NCBI RefSeq assembly: GCF_900163785.1
Contig: NZ_FUKN01000014.1
Coordinates: 434,001 to 498,000 of the forward strand
Source: Psychrobacter sp. JB385
Lineage (GTDB): Bacteria; Pseudomonadota; Gammaproteobacteria; Pseudomonadales; Moraxellaceae
Direction: 5' to 3'
Length of the DNA stretch: 64,000 nucleotides
The notes below the pieces were generated by a model that had not been told where the DNA came from, ran no database searches, and worked only from the letters and a program-made list of their open reading frames with translations. Both the position numbers and the translations under genes were made by a program. Each line of letters opens with the position of its first letter. Within the stretch, counting starts at the first letter, position 1. Below are positions 8,073-16,800 of this stretch, one piece after another.

Positions 8073-9503
8073 ATGTTTTCCCATACTACTCCGCAGCGTC
8101 CGTCTATGGATATTATCAAAACACGCAAAAATAGCTTACCTCAGATGAATAAACATCATTTGAGCATTGCTGTTGGGATTGCCCTCAGTTGTTTTGCTGT
8201 ACAAGCACAAGCTGCTCAAACTTATAATGAGTTGCCAATACCAGAAACGGCACTTAAATATGATAATGGCAGTTTGGCACAAGGTGCTGTGCAGCCAGCA
8301 ATGACTGCTAAGCCGGTAACGACTACTCAGAATCGCCAAATGCTTGTTGATCAGCAAGCTAAGTTATTTTTTGATTGTACTCAAGTGCAGACCAGTGCTG
8401 CGCGTCTGGCTTGCTTTGACAAAGTGGCGGCAGAAGGTGCCACGCCGAGCTATGTCAACAACAAACAAGCAGTCGATTTGGCAAAAACCTTTAAAACGAC
8501 GATTTCAGGCAATCCGCAATTCGTTTTTAGTGAAGAAAATGCCAAAGCTGTTGCCGCAGATACTACAGCGACTGATCTCAGTGCCAATGACGAAACTACG
8601 GACGGCCTAGATACGGTTGGGCTGACGCAAAGAGAAGCCGAAGTATTAGAAGACGTGGGTGTGAGCCAGACAGATATAGAAAAATATACACCGCTTAGCC
8701 TATCCTATGATCTTGATAAAAATAGTGAGCGCGGCACTTGGACCGTTCGACCATACCGCCCGACCTATATATTGCCCTTATTTTATACCTTTGATCCGAA
8801 CTTAGGGCCGAGTACGCCATCACAGCCCGAAGAGCCTTATACCTCTAACGATGTACGCAATACTGAGCTAAAATTCCAGTTGTCTTTGAAGAGCAAAGTG
8901 GCTGAAGACTTATTTGATACCAATGCGGATTTATGGTTTGGTTATACGCAAGAGTCGCATTGGCAGGTCTATAATGAAGACAACTCTCGACCTTTCCGTG
9001 CCACGGACTATCAGCCTGAGATATTTTTGACGCAACCAGTGACGGCTGATTTACCATTTGGCGGGCGTTTACGTATGTTAGGCGCGGGTGCAGTTCACCA
9101 TTCGAATGGTCAAGACGATCCATTATCACGCTCATGGAACCGTGCTTATTTGATGGCAGGTGCTGAGTGGGGCAAATTGTCAGTAATACCGCGTCTATGG
9201 ACTCGAATCAGCAATGAAAGAGCCAATGAAGATGACAATCCAGATATCGAAGATTTCATGGGTTATGGTGATGTTAAATTCCTATATGATTTAGCGAATC
9301 AGCAGAGCATCAGCGGTACTTTACGCTACAATCCAAGTACCAGTAAAGGGGCTGCACAAATTGATTATGTGTATCCGTTGACCAAAAACGTCAATGGTTT
9401 TGTGCAGGTATTCCAAGGTTATGGCGAATCTCTCATAGATTACAATCATGAAAACACGTCTATTGGCTTTGGTATCGTACTCAATGATTGGAAAGGTTTT
9501 TAA
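8073..9503 (+). CDS. pldA: Outer-membrane phospholipase A (PldA/OMPLA)
   Basis: PldA is a calcium-dependent, dimerising beta-barrel phospholipase that hydrolyses phospholipids misplaced in the outer leaflet of the outer membrane. The active site is visible as VHHSNGQDD (about residues 341-349), the His-x-Ser-x-Gly motif, with the supporting Asn in RSWNRAY shortly after. The barrel part starts around residue 225 (WTVRPYRPTYILP) and runs to the C-terminus, with alternating strands and NTELKFQLSLK-like text. The protein is 476 aa against about 290 in E. coli. The extra length is an N-terminal region after the signal peptide (cleavage near AQAA) that contains a LFFDCTQVQTSAARLACFDKVA segment with two Cys. 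AAGGA precedes ATG 8073, and 8106 and 8145 are later possible starts. comF follows after 21 nt. Confidence 0.9.
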   Translation: MFSHTTPQRPSMDIIKTRKNSLPQMNKHHLSIAVGIALSCFAVQAQAAQTYNELPIPETALKYDNGSLAQGAVQPAMTAKPVTTTQNRQMLVDQQAKLFFDCTQVQTSAARLACFDKVAAEGATPSYVNNKQAVDLAKTFKTTISGNPQFVFSEENAKAVAADTTATDLSANDETTDGLDTVGLTQREAEVLEDVGVSQTDIEKYTPLSLSYDLDKNSERGTWTVRPYRPTYILPLFYTFDPNLGPSTPSQPEEPYTSNDVRNTELKFQLSLKSKVAEDLFDTNADLWFGYTQESHWQVYNEDNSRPFRATDYQPEIFLTQPVTADLPFGGRLRMLGAGAVHHSNGQDDPLSRSWNRAYLMAGAEWGKLSVIPRLWTRISNERANEDDNPDIEDFMGYGDVKFLYDLANQQSISGTLRYNPSTSKGAAQIDYVYPLTKNVNGFVQVFQGYGESLIDYNHENTSIGFGIVLNDWKGF

Positions 9504-9524
9504 TCGCATCAACGTGTAGAGTGA

Positions 9525-10352
9525 ATGATGCGTTATTTGGCTCCTTATCAAACAGGATTATGGCTGGCAGAGTATTTCGACATACGCTGCCAGCTTTGTC
9601 GTACCTATCGTAGCGTACCGCAAGCTCAGCTTGCACACGCTAATTCATCACAGGATGTAGAAAGTAGGGGTGATGCGGCTACCCAATTTTTACCAAGCCG
9701 TCCTTCTTTGATTGCCAAATATCGCCAACGCTTTAATAATGGTCTGCTTTGTAAACACTGTCATCATAGTATCACTTGGTTACCTAAGCCTTTTACGGTA
9801 GATATCGCTGCAGGCACTATCTTACCGATTCAAGCTGCTACCTATTACGACTACCCGATACGGCAAGCGATTAGAGCGTTCAAATACCATGAGAATATGA
9901 CCAAGCTGCCATTATTGCTACATATCTTACGTCAGCTGCCACGTCCTCACGGCTGTCACAAAAACAATAGTGTGATTGTTGCGATGCCAACGACTGAGCA
10001 ACGATTGATCAAGCGCGGCTTTGACCCTGTGCTTGTTTTGGCCACCCAATTGTCTAAACACTGGCAAATACCACTATGGCAAGGCGTCGCACGTATTGAC
10101 AATACGGTCAGTCAGCAAGGCTTGACACGAGCGGAGCGCTTAAGCAATTTGGACAATGCTTTTGCTTTGATTGAGAAGCCCCCTGTTAAGCGTCTCTTAT
10201 TGTTCGATGATGTAGCAACGACAGGTGCCAGTTTGCAGGCGTTGGGGCAAGCCATATGCAGTCAAACAATGCCTTTAACCAGCGATGAATCACATACTAC
10301 AGACTACTATCATATTCGTGCCTATGCGTTAGCTCATGGTAGCCAATCCTAA
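9525..10352 (+). CDS. comF: ComF-family phosphoribosyltransferase-like competence protein
   Basis: ComF proteins are cytoplasmic phosphoribosyltransferase-fold proteins needed for processing incoming DNA in natural transformation; the E. coli relative is GntX. Near the N-terminus lie two Cys pairs, CQLC (about residue 23) and CKHC (about residue 78), which match the zinc-binding double-zinc-ribbon part. The C-terminal half has the PRTase nucleotide site LLLFDDVATTGASL and the AMPTTEQRLIKRGFDPVLVLA segment typical of the family. Length 275 aa is slightly above usual because of a spacer between the Cys pairs. Two ATG codons in tandem (9525 and 9528) are both possible. It lies 21 nt after pldA and just before the pilus operon, which fits a competence role. 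Confidence 0.88.
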   Translation: MMRYLAPYQTGLWLAEYFDIRCQLCRTYRSVPQAQLAHANSSQDVESRGDAATQFLPSRPSLIAKYRQRFNNGLLCKHCHHSITWLPKPFTVDIAAGTILPIQAATYYDYPIRQAIRAFKYHENMTKLPLLLHILRQLPRPHGCHKNNSVIVAMPTTEQRLIKRGFDPVLVLATQLSKHWQIPLWQGVARIDNTVSQQGLTRAERLSNLDNAFALIEKPPVKRLLLFDDVATTGASLQALGQAICSQTMPLTSDESHTTDYYHIRAYALAHGSQS

Positions 10353-10698
10353 TATCGACCTATCCTTCTCATACCTACTATTTTATTGCTAAAGCATACC
10401 CTAAACGCTATATTATAAAAGTTAAATATATCAATCTGTTATCTATTAGCGTCAAGTTTTTCGTGCTTACTGAACAACATTCGCATATAAACGGTAAAGT
10501 TTAAACTTTCTAAAATATTTATTTTATTCCTTAAATTTATATAAAGTATTTTCTGAATATTATGGAATAAATATTGCATGGTATATGTTAGATATATATA
10601 TAGAAGTAATGGACCTACAAGACGTAGCATTACTACAATCTTTCACAAAAAGATATTGACAATAAAAAGCCCATGTCAGCTACCAATAGGAATACGAT
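10353..10698. other. AT-rich promoter region of the minor-pilin operon
   Basis: A very AT-rich spacer with no gene. It contains a -24/-12-like element at 10563-10578. An A/T-rich stretch upstream of it could serve as enhancer or bending DNA, which is speculation. Confidence 0.45.
10563..10578 (+). promoter_or_regulatory. Candidate sigma-54 (-24/-12) promoter of the minor-pilin operon
   Basis: TGGAATAAATATTGCA has GG and GC separated by exactly 10 nt, as RpoN requires. The TTGCA half is perfect, while the -24 half departs from TGGCAC. It lies about 120 nt before the fimT-like gene. Confidence 0.4.
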
Positions 10699-11184
10699 GT
10701 GAACGCATCTGCGAACAACTTACCATTGAAGCAAAAAATGACCAGCTCAGGATTCACCCTGATTGAGCTGATGGTAACGATCGCTGTGCTTGCTATTATC
10801 GTCAGTATTGCCGCGCCGAGTATCAGTACTCAATTGGCCAATCAGCGTGTGAAGTCGACAGCTGCCATATTTGAAAATGCGCTGAAAGAAGCGAAAGTTG
10901 AGAGTGTAGTTCGTCGGCAGCCTTTGGAATTTAGCTTTGATAATAGTAAACAAAGCATATTGATAAAGAGTAAGAACGCAGGAGGTTCAAGTCCGATAGA
11001 AAGCTACACATATAATTCCAAAAGTATAATAAAAGCAAGTAAAACGTCTATTACATTTTTTCCAAGTAAGCGTGCTGAGGCAGTAACATATACAATTTGT
11101 GATAGCGAAAAGTCGTCTATCGCAACCCAAGTTATCGTTACGGCAGTTGCTAACATAACTACTGTAGCAGGAGGTAGTTGTTAA
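10699..11184 (+). CDS. fimT: GspH/FimT-type minor pilin
   Basis: This is a minor pilin of the FimT/FimU/GspH type, thought to sit near the pilus tip and help prime assembly. The leader of 17 residues ends in [19 protein letters not shown] with Glu at mature position 5, followed by the IAAPSISTQLANQRVKS segment typical of FimT. The C-terminal domain (about 60-160) is a small beta-rich GspH-like fold with a Cys pair (one in TICDSE, one at the C-terminus). The start is GTG 10699 with AGGA 8 nt upstream. The stop codon shares one base with the start of pilV. It opens an operon that runs at least to position 18920. FimU is an equally acceptable name. Confidence 0.87.
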   Translation: MNASANNLPLKQKMTSSGFTLIELMVTIAVLAIIVSIAAPSISTQLANQRVKSTAAIFENALKEAKVESVVRRQPLEFSFDNSKQSILIKSKNAGGSSPIESYTYNSKSIIKASKTSITFFPSKRAEAVTYTICDSEKSSIATQVIVTAVANITTVAGGSC

Positions 11185-11747
11185 TGAACTTATCAAACAA
11201 TCAGCGGGGAGTGGGCCTGATTGAAGTAATGGTAGCTTTACTATTATTAGCAATTGCTGTTTTAGGCTTTAGCGCATTACAGATGAACGCTTTGAACGCT
11301 ACGGATGAGAGTTTGATACGCAGTCGTGCAATGAGTATATCAAAAAAACTATCAGAAAATATGCGTGTAAATAATTTGCCTACTAATGATTTCACTGTAG
11401 AGTTAAAAAAGCTCAATCAAGGTGTTAATAATATTACTGAATATTGTAATAAAGTCACGCAAGCAAATAGTGATTTTAGCCAAGATAGCTGTAAATCAGC
11501 AGCTTGTACGACAAAGCAGATAGCTGCGCTGAATACATTGCAAGCTGCTAAATTATCCTGTGAGCAAGATATTATGCTCAATATGACAGCATGTCCAGAA
11601 ATGTCTGGCATCAACGCTAGACAATGTATTATCACCTCATGGAATAATACTTTGCCAGTACTAGACAGTGATAATAAAGAGGCCTGTGGTAATAGTGATG
11701 GTTCTTACCAGATCGGCTCACATTGTTTAGTGATGGAGACCTATTAA
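11184..11747 (+). CDS. pilV: Type IV pilus minor pilin PilV
   Basis: PilV is a minor pilin of the tip priming complex in type IVa pili. The cleavage site is RG/VGLIEVMVALLLLAIAVLGFSALQMNALNAT, the classic PilV N-terminus with Glu5. The periplasmic part has six or more Cys (for example EYCNK, DSCKSAACTTK, LSCEQD, MTACPEM), in keeping with disulfide-rich PilV proteins. The start is ATG 11184, which overlaps the upstream stop codon (TAATG) and has CAGGAGG 8-14 nt upstream. The next gene overlaps in the same way, so translation is coupled. Position second in the operon matches Pseudomonas and Acinetobacter. Confidence 0.9.
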   Translation: MNLSNNQRGVGLIEVMVALLLLAIAVLGFSALQMNALNATDESLIRSRAMSISKKLSENMRVNNLPTNDFTVELKKLNQGVNNITEYCNKVTQANSDFSQDSCKSAACTTKQIAALNTLQAAKLSCEQDIMLNMTACPEMSGINARQCIITSWNNTLPVLDSDNKEACGNSDGSYQIGSHCLVMETY

Positions 11748-12850
11748 TGAATATATCCGCTTTCCATCCTTACAACAAGGAGCAAACAGGGTTTACTTTA
11801 ATAGAACTCATGGTATCGCTATTTTTAGGACTTCTCGTATCTGCTGCAGCGGTACAAGTTTATATGATCAATGCGAAAACAGCAGGGATACAGTCTAGCG
11901 CTTCAGAATTGGTAGAAAATTCTACCTTCAATCTACCTGTTATTGAGCGAAAGATTCGTCTTGCAAACTTAGGGCTTTCAGATAAAGTCGCTGCTGACCA
12001 ACCTGGCGCTGGTATTGTATTAACCAGTGCTAATAATGCACCAAAAGATGGGAGTAACAAGCCACAACTCGATAATTTGCGTAACCCTCAAGATATCGAT
12101 GGTACAACCAAGTTACCTAAAAATATTACATTAGATGGTTCTGCTGTGAAGGTATCTTTACTGAGCAACACAGGCGACCAAACAGCAGGTACGCAGAAGA
12201 ATGAATGGACAGGGGCTAGCAATTTTAATTCAAAAAGTGGGCAATTGACTATTCAATATAGAGCACCTCAAGATATGTATGATTGTGAAGGCAAATTAGC
12301 TTTAGGGCCTAGAAGAGTCAACATAGGAGGCGTAAAAGAAGCCATTGATGGACAAATTATCATAGAACGCTTTTACCTAAAAGCACCTAATGCCTCAAAA
12401 CCAACAGAGCTTTCTCTTTATTGTGATGCAGGCAAGTACATTACTGAAATCATGGATAGTTATACTGAGCAAAGTAAGCCAGATAAGAGTTTACCTCAGT
12501 CTGTCGTATTTGAGACTAATAATACAATAAGAGATTTTGGAGATGCAGGCCAAGAGATTGTAACCAATGTGGATTATTTCGATATCTTACTATCTACCAG
12601 TGTCGGTGGAAAAATACAATACTATACTGTAAAAGATTATTTGGCTTTAGATCTCAATAAACAGCCACCTATAGTAGGTTTAAAATATGGTTTGATTCTA
12701 CGTTCTAACAATGCAGTATTAACTGACGAGGGTTTATCTGAGTTTACTGTATTGGGTAAAAAGTTGACTTTAAATACTGGATTGAATAAAAAATACCTAC
12801 GTACGGTGACCGAGTCTTATGTTGCACTTAGAAATACCAGTTTGGAATAG
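11747..12850 (+). CDS. pilW: Type IV pilus minor pilin PilW
   Basis: PilW is a large minor pilin and a GspJ analogue in the pilus tip complex. The N-terminus has [27 protein letters not shown], with the SLFLGLLV text characteristic of PilW. The globular region of about 330 residues includes the segments QLTIQYRAPQDMYDCEG and VDYFDILLSTS, which match PilW proteins. The start is ATG 11747, sharing a base with the pilV stop, and GGAG lies about 10 nt upstream. At 367 aa it is normal for the family. Confidence 0.88.
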   Translation: MNISAFHPYNKEQTGFTLIELMVSLFLGLLVSAAAVQVYMINAKTAGIQSSASELVENSTFNLPVIERKIRLANLGLSDKVAADQPGAGIVLTSANNAPKDGSNKPQLDNLRNPQDIDGTTKLPKNITLDGSAVKVSLLSNTGDQTAGTQKNEWTGASNFNSKSGQLTIQYRAPQDMYDCEGKLALGPRRVNIGGVKEAIDGQIIIERFYLKAPNASKPTELSLYCDAGKYITEIMDSYTEQSKPDKSLPQSVVFETNNTIRDFGDAGQEIVTNVDYFDILLSTSVGGKIQYYTVKDYLALDLNKQPPIVGLKYGLILRSNNAVLTDEGLSEFTVLGKKLTLNTGLNKKYLRTVTESYVALRNTSLE

Positions 12851-12899
12851 CTAGTGGATATCAAATTTTATAACCTTGTCTTACATAGGTAGTCATATT

Positions 12900-13820
12900 A
12901 TGAATCAGCATCCTAAAAAACAACTGATGAGATCTCAAAATGGGGCTACTTTGATTGTGGTTTTGATGTTCTTGTTATTAATCATTATTGTGGGTGTTAT
13001 TGCTGTACGAAATAGTATGACGAGTCTACGTTTGGCGACCAGTGACCAAGTTGATACGCTACTATTGACAACATCAGATACTACCAATAAAAACATTGAA
13101 AACATCATCAACGATTCAAGCAATAGTAGTGAAAAAGCCATAATTTTAGGCCCACTGGGGTTTTTTGGCCATTTCCTAGATACTGGTGCTACAACTAATC
13201 GTGGAGATCAAATTGTATTTTGTTATCGTCCGCGAAAAGACTATTTTTTCAGAATGTCTGAAGCCACTATTACTACAACATCTGGAAAAAGCAAATTGAT
13301 TGGAGGCGCAGGTTCAGGGGGGTTCTGTCGGCCTGGTAAAGCTGATGATTTTGTTAATGCTCGACAAAATGTGATGACTCAAGTTTCTGTGACTAGGCCT
13401 AATACCCAGTCTCTACCAGTAACGCCGTTTGGAAATGTCCCTCTTGGCAAATCAATAACCACAGAGGATCCTACTAGTAGCTCACCAAATTTTCGTATAA
13501 ATTCAACGTCATTTTTGCCGGCCTTGTCTAATGTTTCAGATGCAGCTATTACAGAATGTCTTAAGAAACCTAGTGAAAATGCAGATACTTTTGTATCAGG
13601 CGTAGAGGAAGCGGACCCTAATCAAAATACTTATTATGGAGAAACGCGTAATCAGTGTCTGTCTAGAATAGGTGTACCAGCCAAAGTATTAGTTAGAGAA
13701 GTGAAGCTAGAAAATGAAATAAATACGCAAAAGTGCGTCGACTATGGTAAAGGTAATGGTCAGATAAGTAAAGAGTGTCAAGAGCTTCTCAATTTATCAG
13801 CTAGTGGTATGCCTAAATAA
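12900..13820 (+). CDS. pilX: Type IV pilus minor pilin PilX
   Basis: PilX is the GspK-like minor pilin thought to occupy the extreme tip together with PilY1. The N-terminus is QNG/ATLIVVLMFLLLIIIVGVIAVRNSMTSLRLA. Mature position 5 is Val instead of Glu, which is a known property of GspK/PilX proteins that have no neighbour ahead of them in the fibre. The rest of the protein is hydrophilic, with several Cys. The ATG at 12900 is chosen because AGGTAG lies about 8 nt upstream; an in-frame upstream start at 12876 would add eight residues. It lies 49 nt after pilW and 60 nt before pilY1. Confidence 0.85.
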   Translation: MNQHPKKQLMRSQNGATLIVVLMFLLLIIIVGVIAVRNSMTSLRLATSDQVDTLLLTTSDTTNKNIENIINDSSNSSEKAIILGPLGFFGHFLDTGATTNRGDQIVFCYRPRKDYFFRMSEATITTTSGKSKLIGGAGSGGFCRPGKADDFVNARQNVMTQVSVTRPNTQSLPVTPFGNVPLGKSITTEDPTSSSPNFRINSTSFLPALSNVSDAAITECLKKPSENADTFVSGVEEADPNQNTYYGETRNQCLSRIGVPAKVLVREVKLENEINTQKCVDYGKGNGQISKECQELLNLSASGMPK

Positions 13821-13880
13821 TTTAGATAACAGTCAATGACTAAGCTGCATTTACAACCGATTATATAGCAGGAACTCAAT

Positions 13881-16800
13881 ATGAAACTTATCCGATCTAC
13901 CCCGCCGTTATCAAAACAGTTTCGTCCTACTGCTGTAGTCATAGCGGTAGCGACTTTAATGGCTTCATCAGCAATGACCCAAGCAGGGACAAGCTATAAC
14001 GGATTTGGTGATGTAAGCTATAACAAACTTGGTGATTTGACGATCTATCAGGCAAGTACTGAATCCAATAAACCTACCTTGACGCTTATGCTCGATAAAT
14101 CAGGCAGTATGGGTGGTAGCGTTAGTTTTCAAGAAGATGAAACATATAGAAGCAGCCGTGTACACCGAGCCTACACTCGAGATTGTACTCGATATTGGGG
14201 TAATGGTAGTTGCAGAGAGTACGGAAATTATAAGTACTTTCACTATCATAGTTCTAACGATGTGCCCTCCAATCAGACATATGAAGGATATTTTACTCAA
14301 GATCCATATACAGCACCTGAGTTAAAAGGTGAAGGCAATCAAGTCTGTATTATGAGTTATAATTCGAACTCAGTGTATTCAGATTTCTATAATCCCATAG
14401 CTGAGTACCGTAATAATGTTCGATTGGAGTACTGCTTAAAAGGCAACGAAAGAGTCTATGATCGGATGTCTAAGCTTAAATTGGCTATCATAGAACTATT
14501 AAATTTCAAGAATGTCAACGAAGACATTATCATGGGTGTTGGAGCATTTGGTTACACTAATTCTCTTGGGAAGGTAACGGTAGCAGCTAAACCTTTGGAT
14601 GCTGACCAGAAAGAAAGAATCTATGCGTTTTTAAGGGGCTTGAGTCCCAGTGGTGGTACACCTATGGCACCAGCATTTACAGATGCTGGGGCGTATATGC
14701 TAGGTACGACAACTTATTCAGGTGGTAGTACATATAGTGGTATGCGCTCAACAGCTGATCAATCTATTGCTAAAAACAACAAGTACATCGCACCAGAAAC
14801 GCAGGAGTGTGGAGCAAAAGGGGTTTACTTGTTAACAGATGGTTTTCCCAACGGGGTCTCTAGTCAAAGTTCATTAACGAACATGATGGGAGATGCATTG
14901 GGTACGTCAAGCTTATCTTGCCCTGCTTCAGGCGGCTTATTACAAGGGAGTGATGGAGAAAGTCGATGGCAATGTATGGGCGAGTTTGCAAAACAGTTAA
15001 GAACAAAACGACAAGTTACCACAGCGATGGTGGGTTTTGGTAGCTCGTTTAACGTGGTTGATAACCCTGCCAACTACACCTCAGTAGAGCGTACTATCGA
15101 CAGATTTAAAGACGCCAATGGCAATTCCTATAAATATAATAAAAAATATTACGATTGTTCTCAAATTCCTACCTCCAATCCTGACGCACGCAATGCGTGT
15201 AACTTAGGTATGGAATCTGGTAAATACGATGATGTTGGTGGTTATGGACAGGGCGGTTTTTATTTTGCTAAAGATACCAAAGATATCGTTGGTAGTGTTT
15301 TATCTGTGATACAAGAGTTAAAAATGGATCTCCCAAGCACACCTGCAGGAACTATTACAGTGCCACAAGATCCTTTAAACAGCCTTGGCGTCAAGCCCTA
15401 TGCTTATTTGCCGATGTTAGAACCCAAGGTCGGTAGTGATGCGGCAATATGGGCTGGGAACTTAAAAAAATACAATGTCAAGCAAGGGACATTATACGGG
15501 CAAGGAAATAAAAGACTTTATATAGATGAAGATGGTGACGGCTTCCCAGATGATCTAAATCCTGATGCTCAAGATATTTGGAGCAAACGTAATGAAACGG
15601 CGCTTAATGCAGCAGGTGCTAGCGTCAATATAAACAATAGGATTACAGCGGGTGGCTTTTATGCCCAACTAAAAACACCAAAGAAATCAGATAATACATC
15701 GCGTAATGTATATGTCGAAAGCAATAATACACTAGTAAAAGTAGGTGTTTCTGCTGGGAAATTAGTTGGATTTGACACATTAGACAATTCTTACACAACG
15801 CTGAAAAAGCTATATCTACTAAGTTTCTTAGGTTATGACGCAAGTCCAACCCAAGCCGAGGCTGATCGTATCGGTACTAGCGCTGCGAAAGTGAAAACTG
15901 AGTTTGAAAAAATAATAGCCAACCCCCCAGGGGATATCAAAGTACTAGGCGGTGTCATACATTCAAGACCTACACTAATTACTTACGGTGCCAATATCAA
16001 TGCAGCAGATAAAGACAGCAATAACGATGGTAAGGTTGATGCTGATGCAGGTATGGTCGCCACAGATGAAAGCAGTCGCGATGATTATGTAATGTTTGGC
16101 TCAATGGAGGGTGCGCTTCATATCGCATCAGCAGAAACTGGTCAAGAAAGTTTTGCCTTTATTCCAAAAACTATTCTTGATGGGCAGATACAAGCGCTAC
16201 AGCCTGCTAGTACTATCTCAAATGCACCTACTTTTGGTGTCGATGCTCCATGGTCAGTGCAAGGAAGCTACAAGTATGACTTTAGTGCACCTACCTCTCA
16301 ATCCTCTGGAAAAATTACAGCTGACCAAGTATATGTATACGGTGGTTTACGTCAGGGGGGTAAAGGACTTTACGGATTAGATGTGAGTAATCTGAATGCG
16401 CCAAGAATGCTATTTAGCTTAAATGAAAGAACAGAAGGATATCAAGCATTAGGCAAAGCATGGAGCGAACCTGTCACAGGTAGAATTAGAGTCGGTACAG
16501 GCAGAAATAGTATTAGAGACGTTATTATCTTTGGTGGTGGCTATGATGAATGCTATGAAGACCCCACGTTCCGCTTAGGAGTTTCGGATAACAAATTTAG
16601 CGAATGTAATGCTAAATCTATGGCAGATGGCAATGCCGTGTATATTGCTGATGCCAGAACTGGTGCTGTACTATGGTCAATTTCAGGTCGCGACTCAGGC
16701 GCTTCTGGTAGGCATATCAAAGTACCAGAAATGAAGCATAGTGTGGTGGGCAAAATTACCACGCTAGATCGTGATGACGACGGTATGATAGACCATCTAT

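Noticed and set aside
10578-10766. A small frame just before fimT
   Set aside because: It overlaps the candidate promoter and the start of fimT in another frame, and the text has no protein-like character.
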